From the NCBI GenBank assembly GCA_000349905.1, contig KB722737.1, forward strand, positions 1,813,359 through 1,877,358: DNA of 64,000 nucleotides. Reading direction: 5' to 3'. The position numbers and the translations under genes are program-made. Below are positions 35,420 through 47,500 of this stretch, one piece after another (the stretch's first letter is position 1; every line of letters begins with the position of its first letter). The notes under the pieces were generated by a model, which searched no databases, was not told where the DNA came from, and saw only the letters and a program-made list of their open reading frames with translations. Origin of the DNA: Volvariella volvacea V23. Taxonomy: Eukaryota; Basidiomycota; Agaricomycetes; Agaricales; Pluteaceae.

Positions 35420-36540
35420 ATGTCCTCCTCCTCGTCCTCACCCCCAGGCCCCGGGCCCATCTCCCAGGACACCATTCGTTTCCTCCTCCAGCACATCGTC
35501 CCCCCTCCCCAGTCTGTCCTTCCCCCACATTTACTCTCGCCCCTTCTGCTCCAGCGCCACCATTTCTTGCGTCTTGACCCAATCCAGGACCCTGTCGCTT
35601 ATCTGGCTTGGCCCTCAGAGGACCAGCATCGCGTCGCTCATCTCCTCCAATCGCTCTCGCTGGAGAGCCTTCCCACCCACTTTCCCGTTTCCTACACTTC
35701 CGATCCCGAAGCCACCTTCGCGCATGCCCGCATTACTCCCGATGATCATAGTTCTTCCGGCCTCCGTCTTGTGTTTTATTGGCAACCTGATGCTGGCTGG
35801 AAGTACCACAACATAGCTCTCATGCCTTTCCCTCCCTCCAGCTATTCCTCCCTGCTCTTCAGGCCCATCGGCTCTCATGACTCTGCAATTGCTCGTGATC
35901 ACGACGACAACGACGACGACGCCTACTGGAATTCATATTCTCACTCAGACTCTTTCGCCGATCCTCCCCACGAGCACACCAAGGATGATGCCCATTTGAG
36001 TTCTGAGGATGCCTATTGGGCTCAGTACGCCACAGTTCAGGGTAAGCCACATCATCTCTCCCCTTGCAATGCTCGTTCATATTTCTCCCAGGTTCCGCTG
36101 ATTCCACTGTGCCATCACCTCTTCCCGTGAAACGCAAGCTCGTCCAACCATATCACCTCCATACTCCTGAACCCGTTTACAATCCCTTGCAACCGCCCTC
36201 CCCGGACACCCTTGCGCGTCGGCTTCGCAAGCTCGAACCGCGTCCCGAATCACCACCATTGGTGGATGATGCGACCTCTCTCTCCGCTTCCATTGCCATG
36301 ACGCCCTCATCGTCCCCACCAGTCAGCGATCTCCCCACAGACAGCCCCAAGATCGTGGTTATGGACGAGGAGCCATCACAGTCATCCACTGAGCAGCCCA
36401 TACTCCCCACGGATTTGCTGCTACAGCAGAGCATCCAGGGCATTTATAATCTCTGGAAGGCATCTCGTCCAAATCAGCGACACTCCAATGACCAGGAATT
36501 GTTCCTGAGTCTCGCTCGTCAGGCCATATCTAGTGTTTAG
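35420..36540 (+). CDS. Conserved-looking protein of unknown function
   Basis: Two exons, 35420-36041 and 36092-36540; 356 aa. N-terminal half is structured (DTIRFLLQHIVPPPQSV, HHFLRLDPIQDPVAYLAW, LVFYWQPDAGWKYHNIALM), followed by acidic DHDDNDDDAYWNSYS and EDAYWAQYATVQG, a Pro-rich linker, and a helical C-terminus (TDLLLQQSIQGIYNLWKASRP, ELFLSLARQAISS). No signal peptide or TM. I do not recognise the family. Its ATG is 147 bp from that of the GPI-anchored protein (divergent). Confidence 0.78.
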
Positions 36541-36827
36541 CAATATCGCATTCCCACTGATTCAAGTAATCCTAAATCCATGCACCCAAGTTCATATCAA
36601 AATCACACAATTGTTCTTGTATTTGGCACTCTGACTAGTTTCTATACCCTTTACCCATTTTCAGGACCTTTGTTGAATCTTGAATATTCTGCGGAACCAA
36701 AATGTAATTAACAAATCGAGGGATAAATATGTTTTGCGGTTTCCCGCTCTCATTGTACGCACTGGCAGACGGGAATATGTCAGATTAGGTGGTAAATATA
36801 TTGGGGTCAGCATTTAGGTGTACGAGT
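36541..36827. other. Intergenic region, tail-to-tail
   Basis: About 290 bp of AT-rich 3' UTR between convergent genes. Confidence 0.4.
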
Positions 36828-38354
36828 TCACGATGTCTCCTCAGACTCGGAGTGCGCATCATCCGACGTGCTGGGTAGTCCTTCAGCGCTTGGGTCCTCT
36901 TCAATAGCTCGGACGGGAATAGGTGGTTGTCCCGGCAAACGCTAAAAAAATCTTATGAGCGAATGGTATTGAGATGTGTTCCAGCGCTGGCCCACCTTCA
37001 ACAGAAATTTGCAAACCATGTATCCCATCATACCCTTATCCATCCACGCCTGGAGAACAGGTTCACGACACGATTCCAAAACGACTTAACCTACATACCT
37101 TTTCCACCACGTATAGCCCGTCATAACGATAGCTAAGGCCAATAGTGGGAGACACTTAACGAAGTCCAGCAGTCCATACTGTTTTGATACTTACCCTTCA
37201 CTCGGGCCATACCTAGATGGTAGCTTATAACCTCGAACTACGCGCACCGGCTTCTTCGTTTCGCAGGAACGCTAAATGAGCGGTCAGGGGTAGTCACCAT
37301 ATTCAGGTTTGAAACCTTGCCTGCAACGCTTTATTGAGCTGAACACGATTTAGTGCAAATGCCACTGAAGAGTTTTATTGAACATACACGATTATCAAAG
37401 GACTGGTCGCAACTTTGTGGCGCTGTGCGAAGCTATTCCAGGGGCATGAACGGAGACAACGAGGCTCGTAACCTAGGGCTACACTTACATTCTTAGGAGC
37501 TGCTTTTGTGCCCTTTAAATCCCTCCCACCTAATAACTGGGATTAGCAATTGTAAAAATATCGAGAAACCGCCATGTGAACACCCACCGCATCCTGTGTA
37601 GGTGCTAAACAGGGATGAGTCGATAATCTGAACAATGCGCGTAGGGCTTACAAGGCGTATCCAAGGTCGACGTTATCATCATATCCTCCACTAAGCACTA
37701 TGCTAAAAGCACCGGCCGGACCTCCCGAAATACCGCCTACCCATGGCCTGAGCTGGCTTTAGTCAGGTCCTTCAACTTGATTGAGTAGACGTACGCGTGC
37801 ACAGAATCGGCACTACAGGCCTGCCTTGTCTCCCACCACGCGCCAACGGGTACCCCAGGTATGTGCCCGAATTGCTTCCTAGGATTTGTCCTGTCAACAA
37901 CGCAGACACGAGCGACATCGCAGGGCTTACGGGTCGTGTTTTCGTTCACTCATCGATCGCTCGGGACGGTGCAGATCATCTGGATCGTGTGTAATGGGCT
38001 TTGGTGAGCCGACTTGTTTCTCAACATTGTACTGCACTTGTTTATTCGCATTGCGTGAACTTCTCCTCGGCCCACTGGCTGTAGGCGCGGCGCTGTCGTC
38101 CGTTTTTGCTGCTTTCGGAAGAGGCTCTGTGGGCTCGTCCTGAAACTCAGCGCCTTCGTCCGCTTTACGCTTCTTATTCGCTGGCCCCTTCTTTTGACGC
38201 TTTTCTGTGGGTTCAAAAAGTGGCTTGTCCAGTTGGAGTTCTGCAAGCAGTGCTTTATTCTCGAATTCATTGAGTCAGGTATATGTTAGCAAATGATAGA
38301 GGTACTTACAGCAGCTATATTAAGCTGTCTTTGTCGCTCATAATCAGAAATCAT
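36828..38354 (-). CDS. SRA/YDG-domain protein (UHRF1-like methyl-DNA reader)
   Basis: Predicted reader of hemimethylated or methylated cytosine. Twelve exons in coding order: 38354-38310, 38259-37931, 37890-37795, 37747-37652, 37604-37588, 37529-37489, 37432-37388, 37338-37321, 37271-37195, 37132-37099, 37049-36996, 36941-36828; 321 aa. N-terminus MISDYERQRQLNIAANKALL and basic/acidic linker, then the SRA domain: FGHIPGVPVGAWWETR, ISGGPAGAFSIVLSGGYDD, TYTGCGGRDLKGTK, APQSCDQSFDN, VRVVRGYKLPSRYGPSEGYRYDGLY, MMGYMVCKF and RLPGQPPIPV. It contains 17-nt and 18-nt microexons; the intron after the latter starts with GC (CAG|GCAAGG). No RING or PHD domain is present. Confidence 0.92.
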
Positions 38355-38548
38355 GACAAGGGTAAGTTCTGGGTTACGATGTTGAATTCTCCGTTCTTAC
38401 AACGCGTCGATGTTAAGCGAGGGGATTCAATTACGTTCACAAAGTGGTCACATGTCCGCAAGCCGCGTCGTCTAGACTTCGGGCAACTAACCAAGCACTC
38501 ATCCAGGAACACACGAGTAAAGAATGCCTAGATGGGTATAGCTACTAG

Positions 38549-39397
38549 CTACGAATGGAGGTGATTCAAAAGGTGAAATGATAGCAGAGCAATCGCACTC
38601 GCTCCTGTGTAAATGCATGCTCGGCCCATAGCGGAGGCCTCAGTGAGAATGGGATATGGGACTGTGGATGATATGTCTGGAAGTGACCTCCATTAGCAGT
38701 AAATGGTTAAAGCACTCACAGACACCATTACTACGAAGTGCACAATACTCAATCCAGGTGGCGTACGAGGTCGCATACATGAGGGTAGTTGCAATGCTTT
38801 CATAAAAGATATCTTTGTCGTATTTTTGTTCCCAGAGGTAAAAGTCGATAACGAGAGAGACAGCTGGTGCCAGGAGCATAACAAGGTCCAGAGAAAGGGG
38901 CAGATGAAGGGGCACAAGATCAACGCCATCCTCATGTGCTAGCGGGAATAGAAGCCGAGGGATCACTAAAAACAGCGACCAGTAAATCACTGAAATCGTA
39001 ACTGAAAGCTGTGATGGAGTCGTTGGATGCCTATAATAGTACTGAAAAATCGTCATACTGGCATTGCAAGCATTAACAATCGACGCTTGACTACACGGAG
39101 AGTTCCTATCCAAGTGGGAATATCAGTTGAAAAAGTCGCATTCTTATGTCGCATGCGTACGATTACCGGGGAGTATATTCGACGCAGTGCCAACTATCAT
39201 AGTTAGCCATGCAATGGCCAACCTGCAAGATGCACATCAACCTTAATGACGCAGTTAAGTAAAGGGACAAACCCTTGGATAGTTAGAAAGCGCCAGTGCC
39301 CCCCATAGTGGCTGCGGAGAAAGGCGTCAGTAACTAGGCCATTCAAGCCGAGATATCCATGTGCTAGCACTGCAGCACATATCGTATGAAAGTACAT
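38549..39397 (-). CDS. FAR-17a/AIG1-like integral membrane protein
   Basis: Six-TM family whose animal members (AIG1, ADTRP) hydrolyse fatty-acid esters of hydroxy fatty acids. Five exons in coding order: 39397-39273, 39222-39167, 39105-39059, 39008-38720, 38661-38549; 209 aa. Visible: GGHWRFLTIQ, GLAIAWLTMIVGTASN, LRVVKRRLLMLAMPLSVTIS with IYWSLFLVIPRLLFP, VDLVPLHLPLSLDLVMLL, YATWIEYCALRSNGVFPYPI and GASAIALLSFHLLNHLHS. The HWRFLT and FPYP blocks fit the family. Catalytic Thr/His assignment is not attempted. Confidence 0.82.
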
Positions 39398-39517
39398 GAC
39401 GAAGAAGTGGTTCACCAAGGAGCAAGCACATCATTTTATGGCATTCTAATTAGCCGATTTACCCGGTACATCAGCAAAATTACGAACGAAAGTAATGGAC
39501 AACAGACTCCATTGCTA

Positions 39518-41898
39518 TCATGACTTTCCTGATTGCTTTCTCATCGATGTCTTGCCCATGACAGTCACACCCTTTCCACTTCTAACGACGGAGGCTAAAG
39601 CGGCCTCCTTTTGCATTTTGACAGATCTAGCCTTGTTCGCCTTAGCAAACTTGTCTGTACTTTTTTGTAATTGATCTCGAGATTTCTGACGAGCTTTTCG
39701 CTGTTTGTTCCGCAATGACTTCTTTTCTTGAGGTGTCATCTCAGAGCGAGAGCGAAGCTCGGATGATGATGGAGCAAACACTTCTTCTGGAGCAAGCATA
39801 GACACTGCAGACTTTGTTGTGGGTAGGGCAGACTCGAGTATGGTAGTAGATGCGTTGGATATTGTAGAAATAGTCGCTTTGGGCTAGACAACACGTTATG
39901 ACACAGACCTCAAACTTGAAATAAACGGACGACCAACCTGCTTCGGTGTGAAGTGTGCGTTGCACAATGCATCCAGTTTAGAACAGATCGACTCCCATAG
40001 GTTTTCTATTTCTGTATGTTCCTTTTGCAACTTTTCGTCGCGAGCTCCGCCAGGCTTGCTGCCATCTCGCTGTGCTAAGTAATCCTCTTCATAAACCTGA
40101 GCAAGGGACTGCGTGGATTTCGTTTCCTTGAGCTCAACGAAGCGAGATGGGAGGAACAGTTTATCATCCACTGGTCGAAGTCTGACAACATCGTCAAACT
40201 GACCCTCCAATATTCTGGCTCTGATTCGATCCTCAAGTGCTTTCACAGCTTCCACGGTAACGACTGGTACGGCTTTGGCCACGCGGTCAAACTCCAAGTC
40301 TTCTGCGAGCAGTGAATTCTGGGGACGGGTCCGTGAAGTAGCCTCGCCCATCAGAACCCAATCTTTAGGCGCTACATTTTCGTCTTCGAGTTCTTCTATT
40401 TGCTTTTGCAACAGTGCCATCCTCTTTTCGTGAGTGGATAAATCTGTCTCGAGGTGTTACCGTACCATGGGCGATAAAAGGGATATTATTTTACCTGGTT
40501 GTACTGCCTCTTCCTCTTCAGCGAACAGGTCTTGTTTTAAGCGTGCAATATCTCTCTGAGTCGATTGGGCATCCTCGCCCTCATCCCTATCCTCATTCGA
40601 ACTCCCATTCATCCTGCCTTCCGTTTCACTGTCCACTACGTCTTCATCCTCGCTACCGCTGCCATCAATATTTTTCTGGAGCGCTGACCAACCAGGGTTG
40701 CCGTTCGCCCCATGAACTTTCACGTCATTGAGTTCATCGTTATCCTCACTCTGCAGAGCACGAAGTGATAAGCCTTTCCCTCTCTGCCGAATTTTTTTGA
40801 CCCTGACTTCTTCGTGAAACCTCACTCGGCCATTTTTTGCGGTGCCTGCTGACTCGGCCTGAGTGTTTGACTGTAATCGAGCCGGTTGGGGAGTTCTAAA
40901 GAAATCGTTATAATATATGCCTAACTACTGATCAGGAAATCATGGCCAACAGAAGAAGATGTGCCCATACCATTTTCTGGCTGGTCGAGCTCGCCTGCAT
41001 GTGCCAAATCCACCGGCGCAAATAGGTCGATGTCATCGTCATCAGACTCGTCTTCGTCAGCCAGGTGACCTCGAGAAGAATTTTTCGCCTCGGCTTGTCC
41101 TGTCTCTGCATTGAAGAGAGCCAAGTCGAAAAAATCGTCGTTGAGACCGAAGGTAGAAGATGGCTTCCGCGACACGGCCGAATGAAGACGAGTTTCACCA
41201 TCGAGATCCCTCTGACTATCCTCAGAATCGCCACCAATCTCCTCGTCCGACGAATCTCGCAAGTCTGTGACACTCTCCTCTCCACGAGGGCTCCCCTCAG
41301 ATCCGGAGCTTCGATCTTCTTCAGAGTAGTCATCGCTATCCTCGCTATATTCTTCTATGTCTTCCGCAGCCATTGCATCGAGGCTATCGTCACCCATGAG
41401 GAGGGAGTGTTTTTGTGTGTCTGTTTCATTCTCAATACCGACGTCATTGTCGGCTTCCACTACGAGGTTCAGCATGCGGCATACACCCTGCAACTTGAGA
41501 TCCAGCTGTGCCCAGAGCTGATCTTCATCCATTCCATTAACAACGAGTGATTGCAATGGTGTTGGTTTCAGGGTTATGGGTGGAGGTGGGCTTGGACTAC
41601 GTTTGCGTTTTTTGTGTGTCTGACTTCTTGTTGAAGGAGCGGCAAAGGGAGACAAGCTAGCAAAGAGCTTCGTTATGTGGAGAAACGATGTGGACTCTGA
41701 TATCAAAGCTGAAATCGATTATACTAGCAAGTGCTGCTGGGTGGAGATGAACCTACAGCTGTCGAAGACGAATTTGGTGGCCGTGAGTGCTAGTTGCCGG
41801 GCATCGTTGCTGCCGCGGGCAAAGCCAAGGGGGTCGCCCTCGAGCAAGGACGAGAAGGCAAGCAGCTCGTGTGGTATTGGATTGGGATTGGTGGCCAT
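39518..41898 (-). CDS. MPP10: U3 snoRNP protein Mpp10
   Basis: SSU-processome component needed for 18S rRNA maturation in the nucleolus. Five exons in coding order: 41898-41757, 41708-40971, 40848-40495, 40443-39938, 39883-39518; about 701 aa. Acidic central region (MAAEDIEEYSEDSDDYSEED), NDDFFDLALFNAET, VRFHEEVRVKKI, then the conserved core IEELEDENVAPKDWVLMGEA, NSLLAEDLEFDRVAK, RILEGQFDDVVRLRP, SLAQVYEEDYL and a basic C-terminus (KSLRNKQRKARQKS). The exon 2/exon 3 junction (40971/40848) is the least certain; an alternative pair uses the acceptor near 40894. Confidence 0.93.
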
Positions 41899-42154
41899 GA
41901 AGGTGGTGGGCAGAGAAAGGTCAGTGTTTGTTTGTTCGAGATATGAGTGTCGACAATAACGCGGTCAGTGTGGAGACCATCCGTCTTGCCCTTTTTTTGT
42001 GCTTTGCGGCATGCATTGCTTGCCCATCGTATAAAGGTCCACTGTCTGTGGCCAGCTCCCATCTATCCCATCCTCCTCCTCCCCTTCATCCCGCCGTCGC
42101 TGGTCGACTTGCTTTGCCTTTGTACATTGCATATATTTCTTCCAATCGCTGGTC
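41899..42154. promoter_or_regulatory. Divergent promoter, MPP10 / PalI-like gene
   Basis: 256 bp between two start codons facing outward. It has C/T-rich stretches on the plus strand before 42155. No specific binding site can be assigned. Confidence 0.45.
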
Positions 42155-43076
42155 ATGATTGCCGCGCTCTCCAAAGCTGTCATACTTTATTTGTCTCCCC
42201 TTCTTTCTCTCACCTCGGTCATTCTCACATTGCTCGCCTTCCTGGCACCAACAGCACTCCTACACGATCGGGTAGCCCTCCTCACTGTAATTCCATCGAC
42301 CGCTCTGATCCAGCAGAATCCTGAAGATGTCGACGGTCCAAGCCTTTTCATGGGTGTCTTGGGTAGGCTCCCGCCACCCTTTCGGCAATAGCGCTGACAT
42401 CGCTTGTAGGCTTCTGCGCAAGGGCATTCGATGCCCAACCACTGAACTGCACAAATGCGTCTATATCGCCTACATATGGTGGGTGGCCCAACTGGCATTC
42501 ACCTTCAAACCAAGGGCTAATCCACACAAGATTTGTCTGCACTGCCAAGAGATGCGCCCACCCTTCTCCTGTCGGCGCCCTCCAGTGCAACTCCTGTTGC
42601 AATTTCTGTTGCAGTCTTCTTCTCAGTTTTATTCTTTGTCGCGTTCACTGCCATCACTTTCCGACATCGGCTGGGTGGCAAACTGGCAGCGTTACTGGAC
42701 CGTCCTGTCGTGCAACAGTTCACCGCATGGGTCGGATTTTTTAGTTTCCTCATTGGTTAGTGTTTATACCTTCCATTTTGTAGCATCTCAAGCGAACAAT
42801 CCCATAAACTCATTCCGCAGGTCTGACATCATTCCTCATAGTTCGTATGTGGTTTGGAAAAGCAGTCGACGACTTCAACAGAACGATCACGACTCTTGGC
42901 TCTCAGGGCCCAAAACTCCTTGCTGACACAGGAAATGGATTTACAAGTAAGTCCAAAGTGAACACTTCTACAGACACTGATCGTCAGCACAAGTGGTCTG
43001 GGTGGCATATGCCTTTAATGCTATCCCTATCATCATTTCTCTTTCTAAGCTCAATGTCAAGTCAACAAAGTTATGA
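42155..43076 (+). CDS. PalI/SUR7-like four-TM membrane protein
   Basis: Exons 42155-42362, 42410-42478, 42531-42755, 42821-42946, 42988-43076; 238 aa. TM1 is near the start (YLSPLLSLTSVILTLLAF), followed by an extracellular loop with LGFCARAFDAQPLNCTNAS (two Cys, N-glycosylation site NAS), then TM segments ATPVAISVAVFFSVLFF, FTAWVGFFSFLIG, and VVWVAYAFNAIPIIIS. One TM, a Cys-containing loop and three later TMs match the fungal pali/SUR7 group, which acts in eisosomes or pH sensing (Rim9/PalI). Assignment to either subfamily is not possible by eye. Confidence 0.75.
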
Positions 43077-43582
43077 ATCGCAGTCTTGTACAAGAACTTT
43101 GTATCATATAAGCGATTATCATAATACCATAAAACATATATCCTGTCGGCAGATATTCTTTCCTTCTGCACCGCCTATCAATTTATTCGGCGCTGATAAG
43201 AGGTGAGTGACGCGGGTATTATTCGGTGAGTTTTTTCTATTATTTATGATGGAAATTGGATTCCGGAGTATGTCTTTGTGACTTCTTCCGAGCCAACTAT
43301 CATGAGATGTCACGACAGCCGTTGGCCACAAGCGACCAAGGGTTGTTCTCAACCCAGAATTGACTTGCCAGCATGATATCCTCCTCCGACAATTTCTCAC
43401 ATAATGTCCATCACACGAAGACGATGGCATGTGGTGCAGATCAAGCAAGTCATCGGCAGGTAATTCGCACAGTGCAATCACAACACTGGTTGGGTTTTAT
43501 CCTGTTTCCCCGGATGCGAAAGAAGCTCAAACGTGATAAAAGCATCCCAGGCCTCCGTACGCTGGGATGACGAAGCACACAC
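43077..43582. other. Intergenic region / PL8 promoter
   Basis: About 500 bp. AT-rich 3' UTR then promoter. No coding family, tRNA or repeat seen. Confidence 0.4.
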
Positions 43583-46327
43583 ATGGGACAGTTCATTTCC
43601 TTCGCCGTGCTCTGTGTGGCTACAGCTCGTGTTGCATTAGGTGCAGATATACAACTAGTCCGCGATCGACGTATTGCTGGCATTATTGCTGGCACAGCGG
43701 GGGCCACGTCAATCGGTACATGGTAGGAGCCGAGCGTTGCGACCCTTCTCTATATACTAATATGGCGGTTCATCAAGGCTTTCTTCGCTGAATTCTAATG
43801 GTCAGTGGCCGGATGTCGATTATACCACCGGATGCGAGGCCCAAACAGCAAGCTGGCCAGCCCAAATCCACTGGAGCCGAATTGGCAAGTATCTTGTAGT
43901 CTTCTTATGCCCCCTACCTGTGCGACTGAACTTAAAACAAACAGGCACATTGTCTGCCGCCTGGAAGGGTGGTCTACGAAATGCTGAACAATATGCAGGA
44001 GATCCAGATATCAGAGCTGCAATCAACCGGGCCATGAGTTTCTGGTTTTTTAACGACTTTCCTAGCCCTGCCTGTCTGGACCAAGGCGGAACTGATGCAT
44101 GTCCCTGTACGGTTCGCGGCTTATGGAACAAGAACTGGTATTCAAATGTGAGTTCAGCCACAAGAAGGACGAAACTCCTTTATAACTGGCTGCAAATGCA
44201 GGTCATCCTTATCCCAAAATGGGTGGGCCAAACCTGTCTCTTGCTCGGGGATTCTTTGTCCACCTCAGAACGGGAGGGTTGCGACCGCATGACCCAGCGC
44301 ACATATGCAACTTTTGTAACTGGCATCAATGGAGTTAGCGTCATAACCGGTGCCAATACTCAGGATATTGCTAGTATTGGGATCGATAACGGCCTCTTCA
44401 ATTCAAACGAGACACTCGTAGCTGACGGGTACAACAGGGTTCATAATGAACTAGTAATAAAGGATGGAATAAGAGTTGATGGAATACGGCCGGATGGATC
44501 GTTTGGTATGTTCTGACCTCATCGATAGCCGCTGACGCTCACACAACCATAGGTCAACATTCTGGGATATTATACAACGGGAATTATGGTAAGTCCCGAT
44601 TTGACATTCTGCACTTCCCTCGGGCTGAATCATTGCAGGAAAAGATTAGTCAGTATCGGAAGACCTAACTGCCAGTGGAGTGTTTTCTCACTGGAAAGTA
44701 GTGCTAATGACATATTTAATCTCGAGATTGCCGCAGGGACGACCCGTTTCGAGGCTGGCGATCGCTCCAAGGCAGCTTTCACCACCCTGTTCCAGGGCAA
44801 TCAGTGGATGATATTCTTGAATACTGTTACTGGTGTCTTGCATTGGGATTATGTGTGTATCGTGTTGCAACACTGCTGGAGCCTCTGCTGAGAATTTGCA
44901 GTCTGTTGTTGGGCGGATGATCAGTCTCCCCGTCGTCGACAACCAGTAGGTTGTTTGTACTCATGTCCCAACTTCATTCTGACGTACAAAAGGTCAACGG
45001 CCAATCTCAAGATGGATTTAACGCAATTGCAGCTTCTAGGGACGCAGTGGAATTCAACTGGCCTATTGGAAGTCTATTCTAACCTCATTTCCCCATCTTC
45101 CACCGCAAACGCTGGCTCGCTTTTTGGTAATAAGATGTTTTTCACAAATGACTATATGGTTAGTTATTCCATGAACACGAATAACTGGCATGATCACTGA
45201 TTAGTTGTCACGCAACACAGGTCCACCGCGGAAATGGATATGTTACGACTCTCAAGATGTTCTCAAAGCGAACGCAGAACACGGAATGCACGAATGGACA
45301 GAATAACCTCGGTTTTCACCTTTCGGATGGAGTGGTTTACACCTATCTGCGCGGTGATGAATATGAAGACACCTTCGCTGCATGGGACTGGAATCTCATT
45401 CCAGGGATCACAGTAGACTATGGCGCAACTCCGCTTTCCTGCTCAACTGCGCGGAAGACCGGGAATCAGGCTTTTGTAGGAGGTGCATCCGATGGACGCA
45501 CTGGCGTAGCTGCTATGCATTACGATAACCCAGCTACTAGGGCACTGACATGGCGCAAAACCTGGTTCTTCCTCGATGATGCTGTTCAATTTGTGATGAT
45601 TGCCAGTGTCACTTCTTCGACTTCTGCGCCCGTTCTCTCCGTTCTCGATCAGAAACGGCGGAATGGTGACATTCTTGTCAACGGAGAATCTGTGTCCTCT
45701 GGCGATTATACTGGGGTTTCGACTCTTTGGCATGACGGTGTTGGATATGTTTTCAAGGCTTCTGATACTACTACATCCTTGTCGATACAGACAGGAGTTA
45801 AATCGGGATCCTGGAGCAGTATTGGGAGCTCAAAACAGCCCCCAACCCAGGTCGACATGTTCACTGCGTGGCTCAACCATCACAATCTTACGAGCGCTAT
45901 CAATTATGCAATTTATCCTGCGACCACTCCCTCAACATTTCAGGCCAAGATCGACAATTCCAACTTTCAATCGATTAGAAACGACGGGAGCATTTCTGCC
46001 CTCCTTGATACGAAGCATAGTACAGTCATGCTCGTGTTTTGGAATGATTCCGGGGGAATCGCGGTAATCCCTTCAACGAATGGAACAGCACCACTTACCA
46101 TGAAATCTAGTGGTCCAGCCTGTGTAATTCTGAAGTTGGATACTTGGACAATTACTGTTGCCGACCCTACACAATCTGTGCAGTTGCTCACGTTCACCCT
46201 CTCACTTGGCTCCGGTGATATTCCCACCGGCTGGCCAGGCGGTTCATGGAGAAGCGTTGCAGTAGAGGTGATTTTGCCGAAAGATGGCTTGGCTGGGGGG
46301 AGTGTTACGGGAAGGCTCCACACATAA
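43583..46327 (+). CDS. Polysaccharide lyase family 8, secreted
   Basis: Extracellular lyase of the hyaluronate/chondroitin/xanthan lyase family; in fungi the substrate is not settled. Signal peptide MGQFISFAVLCVATARVALG in exon 1 (43583-43722). The N-terminal (alpha/alpha) domain has NGQWPDVDYTTGCEAQTASW, AAINRAMSFWFFNDF, NWYSN, IPKWVGQTCLLLGDSLS. The catalytic area reads DGIRVDGIRPDGSFGQHSG and ILYNGNYGKD, containing the family's His and Tyr. The beta-sandwich part has FHLSDGVVYTYLRGDEYED, WDWNLIPGITVDYG and RTGVAAMHYDN. At least ten introns; the one after HWSRI begins GCAAGT (43885-43944). Ends RLHT. Full exon map not attempted between about 44500 and 45260. Confidence 0.9.
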
Positions 46328-46569
46328 TTGATAGTTCCTTTTAGCGAGTCCGTAGGATCGATTGTATAATGCATAATGAAGGTGGTCGGAATAAACTCCC
46401 TTCATGAGCAGATCGATCTCTCGCCACCAACGTGGGGGTTGTGCACTGTTCAAAAAGGGGCGCAATGAGCGGTAAATCTATCAGTTGAACACCTGTTACA
46501 TTGGACATCCGATAGCCTATTTTATGAGATAACGATGGAAAGAGGAGGGAAGAATACAGCAAAAGCAAA
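46328..46569. other. Short tail-to-tail spacer
   Basis: About 240 bp between the PL8 stop and RPS3 stop. Convergent 3' UTRs. Confidence 0.4.
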
Positions 46570-47500
46570 CTAAAATGCTCCAGATTCTCCGTAGGACTCC
46601 GCAGGCTGCTGATATCCCGCCTCTGCAGGAACATAAGCGTCTTCTTGTGGCGGTGCGACGGAGACAGAGACGGGCTCTCTGTGGTCTGAAGAGGGCTCAG
46701 TGACAATCTTGTCGACAGGCGGCTCAAGGATTTGGACAGAGTCCGGAAGTGGCCTGCGGGGTCCAGTAAGACCCTCAGGGTCGTAGCCTTTCATACTGAG
46801 GACATTGTCAGTATGGCAATACAACGTAAGAACTCTAGCATACATTTTGACTTTAATACCTAGGACGCCCTGTCGGAGGAGAACATGTCGGACGGCATAA
46901 TCTACGAAGTCGCGGGCAGGTTGTCCTGAGTGAATCATGAAGCCATCGGTAAATTTCATAGACTTTGCACGAGCGGCGCGAAGCTTCCCAGATACAACAA
47001 CTTCGCAACCCTTCGCTCCAGATTCCATAACGAAGCGAAGGACGCCATAACAAGCGCTAAAAACAATTTAGTAATTGCATTGAATCTCTGGGCGATGACT
47101 TACCGACGGACCGCGAGACCACCCAACAACTTGTAGCGTAAACTCTCGCATTGTGCAATCGCTGATAGTCCCCGATGTTGCACCTTTTCGGCATACAGTT
47201 CAAGGGAGTTCTCAGGGAATTTGAAGCGTTTTTGGACAAGGGCGGTAAGTTCACGAATGCGGCGTCCCTTCTCTCCCAGCACTTCCTGGGTATGTGTCGC
47301 ACGAATAATAATCTAGCGATGATGAGAATCATATTCCTCTGCTATATTTTAATACCTACTTCGGTTCTGGCATGGGTCACTCGTACATCGCAACCAGAAT
47401 AACCCTCTTCCGCAAGCTCGCGGGTAAAAAACTCGTTGAGTTCGGCGCGGAAGACACCGTCAGCGACGAACTTTCTCTTCTTGCTGATTTGGGTGGCCAT
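46570..47500 (-). CDS. RPS3: 40S ribosomal protein S3 (uS3)
   Basis: Small-subunit protein at the mRNA entry channel. Exons in coding order 47500-47360, 47285-47104, 47056-46844, 46795-46570; 253 aa. Reads [37 protein letters not shown] (KH domain GxxG-like GEKG), [52 protein letters not shown] and a long acidic/Pro tail typical of fungi. All junctions keep frame and family sequence. Confidence 0.97.
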
